From the NCBI RefSeq assembly GCF_016728505.1, contig NZ_CP068159.1:1922001-1986000 (forward strand): 64,000 bases of DNA. The letters are read 5' to 3'. Shown in pieces: positions 8,411-16,162 of this stretch; positions within the stretch are counted from its first letter, which is position 1, and each line of letters begins with the position of its first letter. This stretch comes from Corynebacterium riegelii (GTDB lineage Bacteria; Actinomycetota; Actinomycetes; Mycobacteriales; Mycobacteriaceae). Under the pieces are notes generated by a model, which was not told the origin of the DNA, searched no databases, and saw only the letters and a list, made by a program, of their open reading frames with translations. Both the position numbers and the translations under genes were made by a program.

Positions 8411-10528
8411 TTAGGCCGGCTGGATGGTCGTGTCAGCGTTGTCCATGATGAAGCCCGCGTCCAAGACACCAACCAGGTTCTTGACTTGCTCTTCCTTGTT
8501 GCGGCCAAGACCAGCAGGAGTGATGGTGTTGGTCAGCGAAATGCCGTCCAGCGCATCGTTGTAGTCCAGCTTGCCTACCGAAAGCATGGAGGCAACCATG
8601 CCGTGGTTATCGGCACCGTTTTCCGGGTTTGCGCCCGGCGCGAACGGAGTACCGGCCTTGTGCCCGGACGGGAACGAACCGGTGGCCTTGCCGTAGACAA
8701 CGTTGGAGGTAATGGTCAGCACGGACTGCGTCGGAATGGCGTCGCGGTACATCGGGATCGCCTTGATCTTCTGCATCACGGTGTGCACCACGGTGGCAGC
8801 GATGTCGTCCGCACGGTCATCGTCGTTGCCGTAGAACGGGAACTCACCCTCGGTGATGTAGTCCACCACTAGGCCGGTCTCATCACGAACCGGGAAGACC
8901 TTGGCGTACTTAATCGCGCTGAGTGAGTCAGCCACAATGGACAGGCCTGCAATACCGCAGCCCATGGTTCGGATGATGTCAGAATCATGCAGCGCCATCT
9001 CAATGGACTCGTAGGCGTAGCGGTCGTGGCAGTAGTGGATGATGTTCAGCGCCTCAACATAGGTGCCCACAACCCAGTCGAGCATCTCCTCGTACTTCTG
9101 CCAGACTTCGTCGAAGTCCAGTGGGCCGTCGCCAAGAATCGGCGTGTGGTCGCCATCGGTGATCTGCTTGCCGCTGACCTCATCGCGGCCGCCGTTGATG
9201 GCGTACAGCAGCGCCTTCGCCGCGTTGACACGCGCGCCGAAGAACTGCATCTGCTTGCCCACCTTCATAGGAGACACGCAGCAAGCGATGGCGGCGTCAT
9301 CGCCCCACTTGTCACGAATCTGTTTGTCAGACTCATACTGCAGCGAGGACGTCTCAATGGAAATCGCGGCGCAGAATTCCTTGTATCCCTCCGGCAGCTG
9401 CGGATCCCAGAAGATCGTGATGTTCGGCTCTGGTGCCGGGCCAAGATTGCGCAGTGTCTGCAGCAGGCGGAACGCAGTCTTGGTTACTTGGTGGCGGCCG
9501 TCCTCGGAGAAGCCTGCGTCCGTCCAGGTAGCCCAGTACGGGTCACCGGAGAAGATCTGGTCATAGTCCTCGGTGCGCAAGAAACGCACGATGCGCAACT
9601 TGATTACCAGAGCGTCAATGATCTCCTGAGCTTCAACCTCGGTCAGGGTGCCGTTGGCCAGGTCGCGCTCAAAGTATGCATCCAGGAAAGGGGAGAGGCG
9701 GCCAATAGACATGGCAGCGCCGTCCTGGCTCTTGACTGACGCCAAGTAGCCGAAGTAGGTCCACTGCACTGCTTCCTTAGCGGTGGAAGCCGGTCCGGAG
9801 ATGTCGAAGCCATAGTCCTCGGCCATCTTCTTCAGCTTCTTCAGCGCTTTGATCTGCTCGGCGTGTTCCTCGCGGTAGCGCGCCCAATGCTCGGAGAACC
9901 CGTTAGCAAGGGAGGCGTCCTTGGCCTGCTGCTTTTCTTCAATGAGGTAGTCCACGCCGTAGAGCGCCACACGGCGGTAGTCACCAATGATGCGGCCACG
10001 GCCATAGGCATCCGGCAAACCTGTGACGATGTGGGAGGAACGTGCCGCACGGATGCGAGGCGTGTAAATGTCAAACACCGCGTCATTGTGTGTCTTGCGG
10101 TAGTGGGTGAAGATTTTCTTCACATCTTCATTGACCTCTTTGCCGGCTTCTTTAATGGCCTGCTCGACCATGCGCCAGCCGCCGTTCGGCATCATGGCGC
10201 GCTTGGTTGGGGTGTCCGTCTGCAGGCCAACAATCACATCATCATCTTCGGAGATGTAGCCCGGGGCAAACGCGTCGATGTCTGCAGGCGTGTCCGTATC
10301 TACGTCATACACACGGCGTTCACGTTCAACAGCGAGGTAGGTTTTGTCCAGATAGTCCCAGAGGCGAAGCGTCTTTTCGGTAGCGCCTTCAAGGAACGAG
10401 GCGTCCCCGTCGTACGGGGTGTAGTTGCGCTGCACGAAGTCGCGGACGTCAATTGTTTCCATCCACGGGCCCGGCGTGAAGCCTTCCCATGCTTGGTGCT
10501 GCATTTGCGGCTGAGTAGAAACTGTCAC
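8411..10528 (-). CDS. pflB: Pyruvate formate-lyase large chain lacking the glycyl-radical domain
   Basis: Converts pyruvate and CoA to acetyl-CoA and formate under anoxic conditions. The 705 residues carry the two catalytic cysteines in [20 protein letters not shown] (Cys416, Cys417). The chain stops shortly after [19 protein letters not shown], exactly where ordinary PFL enters its roughly 60-residue radical domain. That domain is encoded by the next gene, so the active enzyme should be a two-chain assembly. GTG start with AAGGA 10 nt upstream. C. glutamicum is not known to have pfl, so this locus between corA and ndh looks like a lineage-specific addition. Confidence 0.95.
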   Translation of the reverse strand: MTVSTQPQMQHQAWEGFTPGPWMETIDVRDFVQRNYTPYDGDASFLEGATEKTLRLWDYLDKTYLAVERERRVYDVDTDTPADIDAFAPGYISEDDDVIVGLQTDTPTKRAMMPNGGWRMVEQAIKEAGKEVNEDVKKIFTHYRKTHNDAVFDIYTPRIRAARSSHIVTGLPDAYGRGRIIGDYRRVALYGVDYLIEEKQQAKDASLANGFSEHWARYREEHAEQIKALKKLKKMAEDYGFDISGPASTAKEAVQWTYFGYLASVKSQDGAAMSIGRLSPFLDAYFERDLANGTLTEVEAQEIIDALVIKLRIVRFLRTEDYDQIFSGDPYWATWTDAGFSEDGRHQVTKTAFRLLQTLRNLGPAPEPNITIFWDPQLPEGYKEFCAAISIETSSLQYESDKQIRDKWGDDAAIACCVSPMKVGKQMQFFGARVNAAKALLYAINGGRDEVSGKQITDGDHTPILGDGPLDFDEVWQKYEEMLDWVVGTYVEALNIIHYCHDRYAYESIEMALHDSDIIRTMGCGIAGLSIVADSLSAIKYAKVFPVRDETGLVVDYITEGEFPFYGNDDDRADDIAATVVHTVMQKIKAIPMYRDAIPTQSVLTITSNVVYGKATGSFPSGHKAGTPFAPGANPENGADNHGMVASMLSVGKLDYNDALDGISLTNTITPAGLGRNKEEQVKNLVGVLDAGFIMDNADTTIQPA

Positions 10529-10624
10529 AGTTGCACGGTCCTTCTCTTGACTATTGAAGTGTTCCTGCGGCTGCGCTTGGGCAATTCCCGCTTGACGACG
10601 CCACGCGCGTGCCGCTCACATCCA

Positions 10625-10630
10625 AGTATA
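10625..10630 (-). promoter_or_regulatory. Candidate -10 box of the pfl operon
   Basis: Read on the minus strand, TATACT at 10630-10625 is preceded at 18 bp by a weak TTACCT -35. It would start an mRNA near 10618 with a leader of about 90 nt before the pflB GTG. The leader contains one GCTTGACGACG element (10590). No clear FNR-, Rex- or CRP-like palindrome was recognised, so anaerobic control is not explained by what is visible. Confidence 0.45.
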
Positions 10631-10684
10631 AAGAAAACCGGACCCTTTAGGTAATACGAATGGCGTGACGTTTGGCACAGAAAA

Positions 10685-10707
10685 CCCGCCCTCATGGTGA
10701 GGGCGGG
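10685..10707 (-). terminator. Rho-independent terminator of ndh
   Basis: A perfect 10-bp stem (CCCGCCCTCA / TGAGGGCGGG) closes on a 3-nt loop. On the minus strand it is followed by a TTTTCTGT tract. It lies 41 bp past the ndh stop and would insulate the downstream pfl operon from ndh transcription. Confidence 0.85.
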
Positions 10708-10748
10708 GGAGCTGAGTGCTGCTAGCCTTGGCTAGCTTTCGGCCTCGG

Positions 10749-12098
10749 CTACTTTTCGGTCTCCGTGTTTTCACGCGCCACGCGCTGCAGCAACTGGCCA
10801 TTGGTGGTGACCAGGTTGTAACGACGCGAGTTAAGCGCGTTGAGCAGCCACGTAAACGAGGTGACCACGCGGTTGCGCAGACCCTGCAGGAACTGAACGT
10901 GGACGAACAGCCACATCAACCAGCCGATGAAGCCGCTGAACTCAACCTTGCCCATCTTCACCACAGCGTTGAAGCGGGAGATGATCGCCATGGAACCCTT
11001 GTCAAAGTAGCTGAACGGGTCACGCTGATCCGGCTCCACGCCGTGCTCAACCTGCTCTGTGATGATCTTGGCCACGTACTCGCCAGACTGCATAGCCACC
11101 TGGGCAACGCCCGGAAGCTTGTTCAGGCTCATCATGTCGCCGATGATAAACACGTTGCGCTTGTCGCCGACGGAGCAATCTGGGTTGACTTGGACAGTGC
11201 CGTTGCGGTTGACCTCAACGCCGGTCTGCTCGGCCACAATGCGGCCCAGCGGGGAAGCCTCAACACCAGCGGACCAAATCTTGGTTGCAGCCTTGATAGT
11301 CTGCTCCTCATTGGTCTTGGTGTCCTTGTACGTCACGGACTCTGCGTCCACATTGGACACAAGTGCGTTGAGGATCACGGTTACGCCTTCGCGCTCTAGC
11401 TGGCGCTGAGCCTTCTTGCCCAGGCGCTTGCCAAATGGCGGGAGGACCTGCGGCATACCGTCGATAAGCACGATCTTGGTCATCTCCGGGCGGAAGGTGA
11501 ACTGGCCCTGCTCGAAGGAACGGTGAGCGAGCTCAGAGATCTGGCCTGCCAGCTCAACACCGGTCGGGCCAGCGCCCACGATGACGAAAGTGAGCAGCTC
11601 CTCGCGCTCTTCAGGCGTTGCAGCAAGCTCGGCACGCTCGAAGGCATCCATGATGCGTGCGCGGACCTCAAACGCGTCATCCAGGGTCTTCAGACCCGGT
11701 GCGAACTCGGCGAAGTGGTTATTGCCAAAGTAGGACTGGCCAGCGCCGGCAGCCAGGATCAGGGAGTCATACGCGTAAGCGCGCTCCTCACCACCGTCAA
11801 CGGCGGTGACGGTCTGGGCTTGCGTATCAATGTCAGTGACCTCGCCGCGCATAACCGTGAGGTTGTCAATGCCGCGGGTGAGCTGACGCACCGATACCGC
11901 GATCTCGCCAGAAGATAGAAGACCAGTTGCCACCTGGTAGAGCAGCGGAGCAAACAGGTGATGGTTGGTGCGGTTGATAAGCGTTACGTCCACATCGGCA
12001 CCAGCGAGCTCGCGGGCTGCATAAAGGCCACCGAAACCGGCACCGACGATGACTACGTGGTGGCGGTTACCAGTAGGGCGGTATGGCGTTGCTGCCAT
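10749..12098 (-). CDS. ndh: Type II NADH dehydrogenase
   Basis: Single-subunit, non-proton-pumping NADH:menaquinone oxidoreductase. The 449 residues contain the FAD motif VVIVGAGFGGLYAARELAG, the NADH motif FVIVGAGPTGVELAGQI, and a C-terminal hydrophobic membrane-anchoring segment (FSGFIGWLMWLFVHVQF). ATG 12098 was chosen over upstream codons because AAGGAG lies 9 nt upstream. The -10 box TAGTAT (12147-12142) lies in a small palindrome GTAG-TAT-CTAC that might be an operator. It is divergent from the methyltransferase gene. Corynebacteria use Ndh in place of complex I. Confidence 0.96.
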   Translation of the reverse strand: MAATPYRPTGNRHHVVIVGAGFGGLYAARELAGADVDVTLINRTNHHLFAPLLYQVATGLLSSGEIAVSVRQLTRGIDNLTVMRGEVTDIDTQAQTVTAVDGGEERAYAYDSLILAAGAGQSYFGNNHFAEFAPGLKTLDDAFEVRARIMDAFERAELAATPEEREELLTFVIVGAGPTGVELAGQISELAHRSFEQGQFTFRPEMTKIVLIDGMPQVLPPFGKRLGKKAQRQLEREGVTVILNALVSNVDAESVTYKDTKTNEEQTIKAATKIWSAGVEASPLGRIVAEQTGVEVNRNGTVQVNPDCSVGDKRNVFIIGDMMSLNKLPGVAQVAMQSGEYVAKIITEQVEHGVEPDQRDPFSYFDKGSMAIISRFNAVVKMGKVEFSGFIGWLMWLFVHVQFLQGLRNRVVTSFTWLLNALNSRRYNLVTTNGQLLQRVARENTETEK

Positions 12099-12205
12099 GT
12101 TGAAGCACTCCTTGTGATTGAAGCTGAAAATACCCCGGTAGATACTACGCCCCCATCCCGGGTTGTAGCACAGTGAGGGCACTTAGCGGCACTAAGGTGA
12201 ATGCA

Positions 12206-13492
12206 ATGACAGTCAACAGCGCCGCAGATCACCTTGTGGGTGTGGATGCATCCGCATGGCCTGGAGTAGCTGCGCCACCACACATACGTGGTGCCGCACT
12301 GCGATCAAAGCGTGCCGAGGCAGCGTTTGCCAAAGCGGCTTCCCAGGCAGGGCTTGCCCTTGATGGCGATGAACCCGCGCTGGTAGTTGCCCATGCGGAT
12401 GTGTTTGCGCGAATTGCTGCTAGTGGCTGGATTGGCCTTGCGGAGGGATACCTGGCAGGAGAGTGGGAGACGGCAGACTCTGACGCGCTAGTGGCCGTGC
12501 TGCGCGGCCTCATTGCGGCAAAGTACTGTCCGAAAACCCCACGAATTTCACCCAGTAGGGCTGCTGATGAGCTGCCGGCGGACCTGATTAGCCATTTCTC
12601 CGGCGACGGCGTTAGCCCATTTCAGGGGCATTTTTCGACAGGTGTGCCTACCACGCAGCGTGAGCTGGTGAAATCCTTTGTGCGCGGCGCGGGGCGTCAA
12701 CATGAACCTGCAAAACATTTCGTCGATGTGACGGAGTTCGCCACACCGTTGGATGCAGGGCGCGGGGATTTGAGCGATGCACAAGCCCGCAGTGCCGCGA
12801 TGCTCCTTGACGCAGTGCATGCCGGAACAGGCATCCACCTGCAGATTCGGCCCGCGGCGGGCTCTGCGCTGGCGGTTGCGGCGAGCCGTCGTGGCGCGAC
12901 CGTGGACTGCGTGGCAAATTCTGACCAAGCAGCTGCGGAGCTGCGTGAACAACTCACGTTTGCGGGTGTCGCCGATGCTGTGCGGGTTGAGACCTTGGGC
13001 GAAGCTGCCCACGGTGCGTATGACGCCATTGTGAGCGTGGAGCACCTTGAGACACTGCCGGAGAAGGCTAAGGGGGAGTTCCTGCGCTTGCTTGATAACT
13101 CCCTGGTTCCAAGCGGTATGGTGTGTATACAAACGGTGGTGTGTGTGGAGCGGTTGCCGTCGGCGGCCGTTGCGGCCCTCGAATCGCTGCGGGCATACAT
13201 TTGGCCGGGCTTAAGCTTTTCGACGTCACACGACATCGCCAAAACCACCGACCGGAACACCGGACTGCGCATCATCGCGGAGACGCGAGCGCCGGAGCAC
13301 CTGGCTGAATCGTTGGCGTTGCAGCGCCGAACCTTTGAGGGCAATCTGCGCGACGCGGCGGCCGATGGGTTTGACGTTGTGTACCGGCGCCTGTGGATCT
13401 GGCAGCTGGCGCTGCGCGAGGCGTTGGCGCGAGAGGGGATGCTGAGCTTGACACAGCTGACCATGGTTCGGCGCCGGCGTCGCGGGCGCTAG
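12206..13492 (+). CDS. Cyclopropane-fatty-acid-synthase/Ufa-like methyltransferase, divergent
   Basis: The 428 residues resemble actinobacterial Cfa/UfaA lipid methyltransferases. The N-terminal segment GLAEGYLAGEWETAD is the typical membrane-lipid-side domain, and the C-terminal region (RRTFEGNLRDAAADGFD, WQLALREALA) follows the family. The expected SAM-binding loop (LEIGCGWG in relatives) reads HLQIRPAAGSALA near residue 210, so cofactor binding is doubtful and activity may be altered or lost. Start ATG 12206 has TAAGGT 7 nt upstream (leaderless). Possible role: modification of membrane fatty acids. Confidence 0.75.
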   Translation: MTVNSAADHLVGVDASAWPGVAAPPHIRGAALRSKRAEAAFAKAASQAGLALDGDEPALVVAHADVFARIAASGWIGLAEGYLAGEWETADSDALVAVLRGLIAAKYCPKTPRISPSRAADELPADLISHFSGDGVSPFQGHFSTGVPTTQRELVKSFVRGAGRQHEPAKHFVDVTEFATPLDAGRGDLSDAQARSAAMLLDAVHAGTGIHLQIRPAAGSALAVAASRRGATVDCVANSDQAAAELREQLTFAGVADAVRVETLGEAAHGAYDAIVSVEHLETLPEKAKGEFLRLLDNSLVPSGMVCIQTVVCVERLPSAAVAALESLRAYIWPGLSFSTSHDIAKTTDRNTGLRIIAETRAPEHLAESLALQRRTFEGNLRDAAADGFDVVYRRLWIWQLALREALAREGMLSLTQLTMVRRRRRGR

Positions 13493-13533
13493 GTCGAAGG
13501 GCGGGACTAGGGTGCGTCCCCACTAACGTTACT

Positions 13534-13570
13534 TGACATAATGTACATTATCGGACAAATAATGATAATG
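13534..13570. promoter_or_regulatory. Nested palindromes with a promoter-like sequence in a convergent gap
   Basis: Between the convergent methyltransferase and yceI genes lies an A+T-rich patch. It has a perfect 14-bp palindrome ATAATGTACATTAT (13538-13551) and an overlapping inverted repeat CATTATC-N10-GATAATG (13547-13570). TTGACA (13534-13539) followed at 18 bp by AATAAT makes a good plus-strand promoter. The downstream part (to 13631) has further TAACGT/ACGTTA repeats and only a 22-codon frame without a ribosome site. It could drive a small RNA or an antisense transcript against yceI. No regulator family was recognised. Confidence 0.45.
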
Positions 13571-13631
13571 GCCGCACCATGGAAAGGTGAAGCCATATAC
13601 CCCCAATAACGTAACGTGACGTTAAGGGCGA

Positions 13632-14318
13632 CTATTTGGCCAGGTTGATGCGGATGTTGATCTCGCCTTCCTCCGCAATCTTTGCCGCGACAAACTCCGG
13701 CGTGTCCACACCGTAATCCAAACGGTTAATCGGAATGTCGCCCGCGATAATCAGGTTGTCGCCGGAACGCGCAACCTCAAACGTCTGCGTCACAGAGTTC
13801 GTTGTCCCCATGATGGTCAGGTTGCCCGTAAGCGTCACCTCTCCGACGTTGGCGTCTGTGGGCAGCTCGCTGACGTCGACAGGCTCAGTGAGCTCAAACG
13901 TGGATTCCGGGAACTGATCAGTATGGAAAATCTTGCGACGGACATTGTTATCACGTACATCGCTGTCTGTGGTGATATTCGTCATGTCCACAGTGATCTT
14001 GCCGGCGGTCAGCGTGCCGGCCTCAATGGTTGCAAATCCGGTAATACCGTTCGTGGATCCCGAGGTCTCCCTGCGCTCACCGGGCAGCACCTCATTGAAG
14101 GTGAATCCGGCTGCCGAACGGTTTGCGTTTGGGCGGTTGCTCACGCTCCATTCGCCATCAATGTCGGTTGAACTTGGCTTCAGTGCCGAATGATCGATAC
14201 CTTCCGTTTTTACGCCACTGCCAAGCATGTTGATTGCTAGCGGAACAAATGCAATGAGCAGCGCAAATACGGCAAATACGGAGACTACCGCGATCAGAAC
14301 CTTTTGTTTCGTCTGCAC
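13632..14318 (-). CDS. Membrane-anchored YceI-like protein
   Basis: The 228 residues comprise one N-terminal membrane helix (VLIAVVSVFAVFALLIAFVPL, about 7-28) followed by an extracytoplasmic YceI lipocalin-like domain (DIDGEWSVSNRP, FTFNEVL, GFATIEAGTLTAG, GNLTIMGTTNSVT). YceI proteins bind isoprenoid or polyisoprenoid lipids, so this may be a lipid carrier or sensor at the cell envelope. The gene lies 3 bp downstream of the small zinc-ribbon gene, on the same strand, and probably forms an operon with it. Confidence 0.87.
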   Translation of the reverse strand: MQTKQKVLIAVVSVFAVFALLIAFVPLAINMLGSGVKTEGIDHSALKPSSTDIDGEWSVSNRPNANRSAAGFTFNEVLPGERRETSGSTNGITGFATIEAGTLTAGKITVDMTNITTDSDVRDNNVRRKIFHTDQFPESTFELTEPVDVSELPTDANVGEVTLTGNLTIMGTTNSVTQTFEVARSGDNLIIAGDIPINRLDYGVDTPEFVAAKIAEEGEINIRINLAK

Positions 14319-14321
14319 CTT

Positions 14322-14669
14322 CTACCTCAGCTTTTCAATGTGTGTGGCCAGCTCAACTAATTCGTCACAAAGGTGACGAATTTCGTCTGCCTTTGCCCCT
14401 TCCGCAGCTGCCGTTGCAATATCTTCCGCGGCGCACTTGAGCGCATACAGCTCATCGCGAAGCTCTCCTACGCGCTCCGGGCGCAGTACAACGGAGCCTT
14501 CAGCAACCGCCGTACCAGCAATATTATGCCTTTGCTCATACGCACGCTGCTTGCAACTGGGGCTGCAGTATTTCCGTTTCCTGCCTCTCCCCTCCTGCGG
14601 CGCCAGCTCTTTCCCGCACCACTGACAAGCAGGTGCGGCCCTGTCGGTAAAACTGGTCTGGGCTGCCAC
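14322..14669 (-). CDS. Small zinc-ribbon protein with coiled C-terminal half
   Basis: About 115 residues with a four-cysteine zinc-binding motif (CQWCGK with Cys15 and Cys18; KYCSPSCKQRAYEQR with Cys35 and Cys39), then a charged, probably helical region (LRDELYALKCAAEDIATA). The CSxSCKQRAYEQR piece recurs in small actinobacterial proteins of unknown function, perhaps nucleic-acid binding. GTG 14669 was chosen because TAGAAT (14683-14678) stands 8 nt upstream, implying a leaderless mRNA; a longer frame to 14699 is possible. Divergent from rbpA and upstream of yceI. Confidence 0.75.
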   Translation of the reverse strand: MAAQTSFTDRAAPACQWCGKELAPQEGRGRKRKYCSPSCKQRAYEQRHNIAGTAVAEGSVVLRPERVGELRDELYALKCAAEDIATAAAEGAKADEIRHLCDELVELATHIEKLR

Positions 14670-14692
14670 GCCCAAACATTCTAGTACAGCCG

Positions 14693-14718
14693 GGAACAAT
14701 CCTTGAAGCTTCCTCGTT
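14693..14718 (+). promoter_or_regulatory. SigH/SigR-type promoter candidate for rbpA
   Basis: GGAAC at 14693-14697 and GTT at 14716-14718, 19 bp apart between GGAA and GTT, match the GGAA...GTT pattern used by the thiol-oxidative-stress ECF sigma factor SigH/SigR. The transcript would start about 45 nt before the rbpA ATG. rbpA is a known SigR target in Streptomyces. A housekeeping-type TATACT (14719-14724) overlaps the same region. Confidence 0.55.
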
Positions 14719-14770
14719 ATACTTAATCGATCGCACTAATCGTTGCAGCAAATGAAGGGACTGTGAGAGC

Positions 14771-15148
14771 ATGGCAGATCGCGTGTTGCGCGGCAGCCGA
14801 ATGGGCGCTGTGAGCTACGAAACGGACCGCGACCACGACCTCGCGCCGCGTCAAATGGCCAAATACAAGACCCCCAACGGTGAGGTCTATGAGGTGCCGT
14901 TCGCGGACGATGCCGAGATTCCCGAAGAGTGGATGTGCAAAAACGGCCAGATCGGCATCCTGATGGAGGGCGAAGGCGTCGAAGCTAAGCCAGCCAAGCC
15001 GCCGCGTACCCACTGGGACATGCTGCGTGAGCGCCGCAGCATCGAGGAGCTGGATGTGCTCCTCGAGGAGCGTTTGGAGCAGCTGCGCAAGCGGCGTCGT
15101 AACGCAGCGCGCATTGCCAAGGAGCAGCAGGCCGCTAACGGCCAGTAG
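14771..15148 (+). CDS. rbpA: RNA polymerase-binding protein RbpA
   Basis: An actinobacterial transcription activator that binds RNA polymerase holoenzyme and the group 1/2 sigma factors and stabilises open complexes. The 125 residues show the expected core (MADRVLRGSRMGAVSYETDR, then RQMAKYKTPNGEVYEVPF). Relatives often carry a zinc-binding cysteine pair here, but only one cysteine is visible (WMCKNGQIG). The C-terminal sigma-interaction region is THWDMLRERRSIEELDVLLEERL. The gene converges on ppm with a 14-bp overlap. Confidence 0.96.
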   Translation: MADRVLRGSRMGAVSYETDRDHDLAPRQMAKYKTPNGEVYEVPFADDAEIPEEWMCKNGQIGILMEGEGVEAKPAKPPRTHWDMLRERRSIEELDVLLEERLEQLRKRRRNAARIAKEQQAANGQ

Positions 15149-16127
15149 TCGCGCGCTTCAACTCGTGCTTGGCTAGGTTGGTGAACTCACCAACCGCCGC
15201 AACGCCGTCACCGACAAGGTTGGCGGCGTTTTTTGGTGCCTTGGCCAGCGGGGACTTCTTCAGCTCGTACTTCGCCAGCTTGTACATCTCCCCAACCGTA
15301 GTGGCTGCCTTCTCTGCGGCAGAACCCAAGCGCTCACCGGTGCGCGACAGAGCGGAGCGCTCAAATTCGTACTGCGCAAGCGCGCCCACTTCCTTGAGCA
15401 GGTTGGCGGCAGAGGTGGTCTTCTCCGCCACTCCCCACTTGGTCACCTCAGCCAGTGAGGTCGCTGCGAAGCTCGCGTTGAGCTTGGACTCCCCGAGCGT
15501 GCGGTCCTCAAACGTAATCGGCACTTCGCGAACGTCGAAGCCTGCCTGGCCCGCCTTGTGTGCAACCTCCGCCTGGAAAATGAAGCCCTTCGGCGAAAGC
15601 TCGTTGAGATCCAGCTGCTCGAGTACTTCACGACGAAACGCGCGGTAGCCAGCCGTGAGGTCATTGACATCCTCCCCCAGCGCCGCGGAGATGTAGCGGT
15701 TGCCCAACTTGGACAGCAGGTAGCGCTGCTGCGGCCAGTTAGTCACCTCGCCGCCATCAACGTAGCGAGACCCGATGACTAGGTCCGCGCCGTTCTCAAT
15801 TGCTTCCAGCAGGCGTGCAAGCTCCTCCGGGGCGTGGGAGCCATCCGCATCCATCTGGCAAATGACCTGGTAGTCGCGCTCAAGCGCCCAGCGGAACCCT
15901 GCACGGTAGGCGGCCATCAGACCATCCTTGGCGGTGCGGTGCAACACGTGGATCGTGTCGTGTTCTGCCGCCAGATCGTCCGCAAGTTTTCCGGTGCCGT
16001 CGGGCGAGTTGTCGTCCACAACAAGGACGTCAACATCGGGTGCAGCCTCAATGACTCGGCGGGTAATCAACGGGAGGTTTTCCACCTCGTTGTAGGTGGG
16101 GATGATCACCAGAGTCGAATTCGACAC
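15135..16127 (-). CDS. ppm: Polyprenol monophosphomannose synthase with repeat-bearing C-terminal extension
   Basis: A GT2 glycosyltransferase that moves mannose from GDP-mannose to polyprenyl phosphate, feeding lipoarabinomannan, lipomannan and protein mannosylation. The GT-A motifs are IIPTYNEVENLP, VVDDNSPDGTG, QMDADGSHAPEE and YRAFRREVLE. The start is GTG 16127 with AAGGAG 8 nt upstream. The 330 residues exceed the catalytic domain (about 235 residues) by some 95. This tail holds three imperfect repeats centred on VGALAQYEFERS, MYKLAKYELKKS and FTNLAKHELKRA. It sits 35 bp after lnt, as in other corynebacteria. Confidence 0.92.
   Translation of the reverse strand: MSNSTLVIIPTYNEVENLPLITRRVIEAAPDVDVLVVDDNSPDGTGKLADDLAAEHDTIHVLHRTAKDGLMAAYRAGFRWALERDYQVICQMDADGSHAPEELARLLEAIENGADLVIGSRYVDGGEVTNWPQQRYLLSKLGNRYISAALGEDVNDLTAGYRAFRREVLEQLDLNELSPKGFIFQAEVAHKAGQAGFDVREVPITFEDRTLGESKLNASFAATSLAEVTKWGVAEKTTSAANLLKEVGALAQYEFERSALSRTGERLGSAAEKAATTVGEMYKLAKYELKKSPLAKAPKNAANLVGDGVAAVGEFTNLAKHELKRATTGR
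15201..15234 (+). terminator. Possible rbpA terminator inside the ppm coding end
   Basis: AACGCCG (15201-15207) can pair with CGGCGTT (15224-15230), and the plus strand then runs into six T residues (15229-15234). It lies about 50 bp past the rbpA stop, inside the 3' end of the convergent ppm gene, where it also encodes protein. The loop is long (16 nt), so support is modest. Confidence 0.35.
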
Positions 16128-16162
16128 GTCGGAAGCTCCTTTAGCGTTAAGCATTGTTCAGG

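Noticed and set aside
13541..13609. 22-codon frame beginning MYIIGQIMIM
   Set aside because: No ribosome site and no similarity; more likely incidental within the palindromic regulatory patch.
15171..15199. GGTTGGTGA / TCACCAACC hairpin at the rbpA-ppm junction
   Set aside because: It lies in the ppm coding region, has almost no loop and no T tract; treated as chance or codon-driven.
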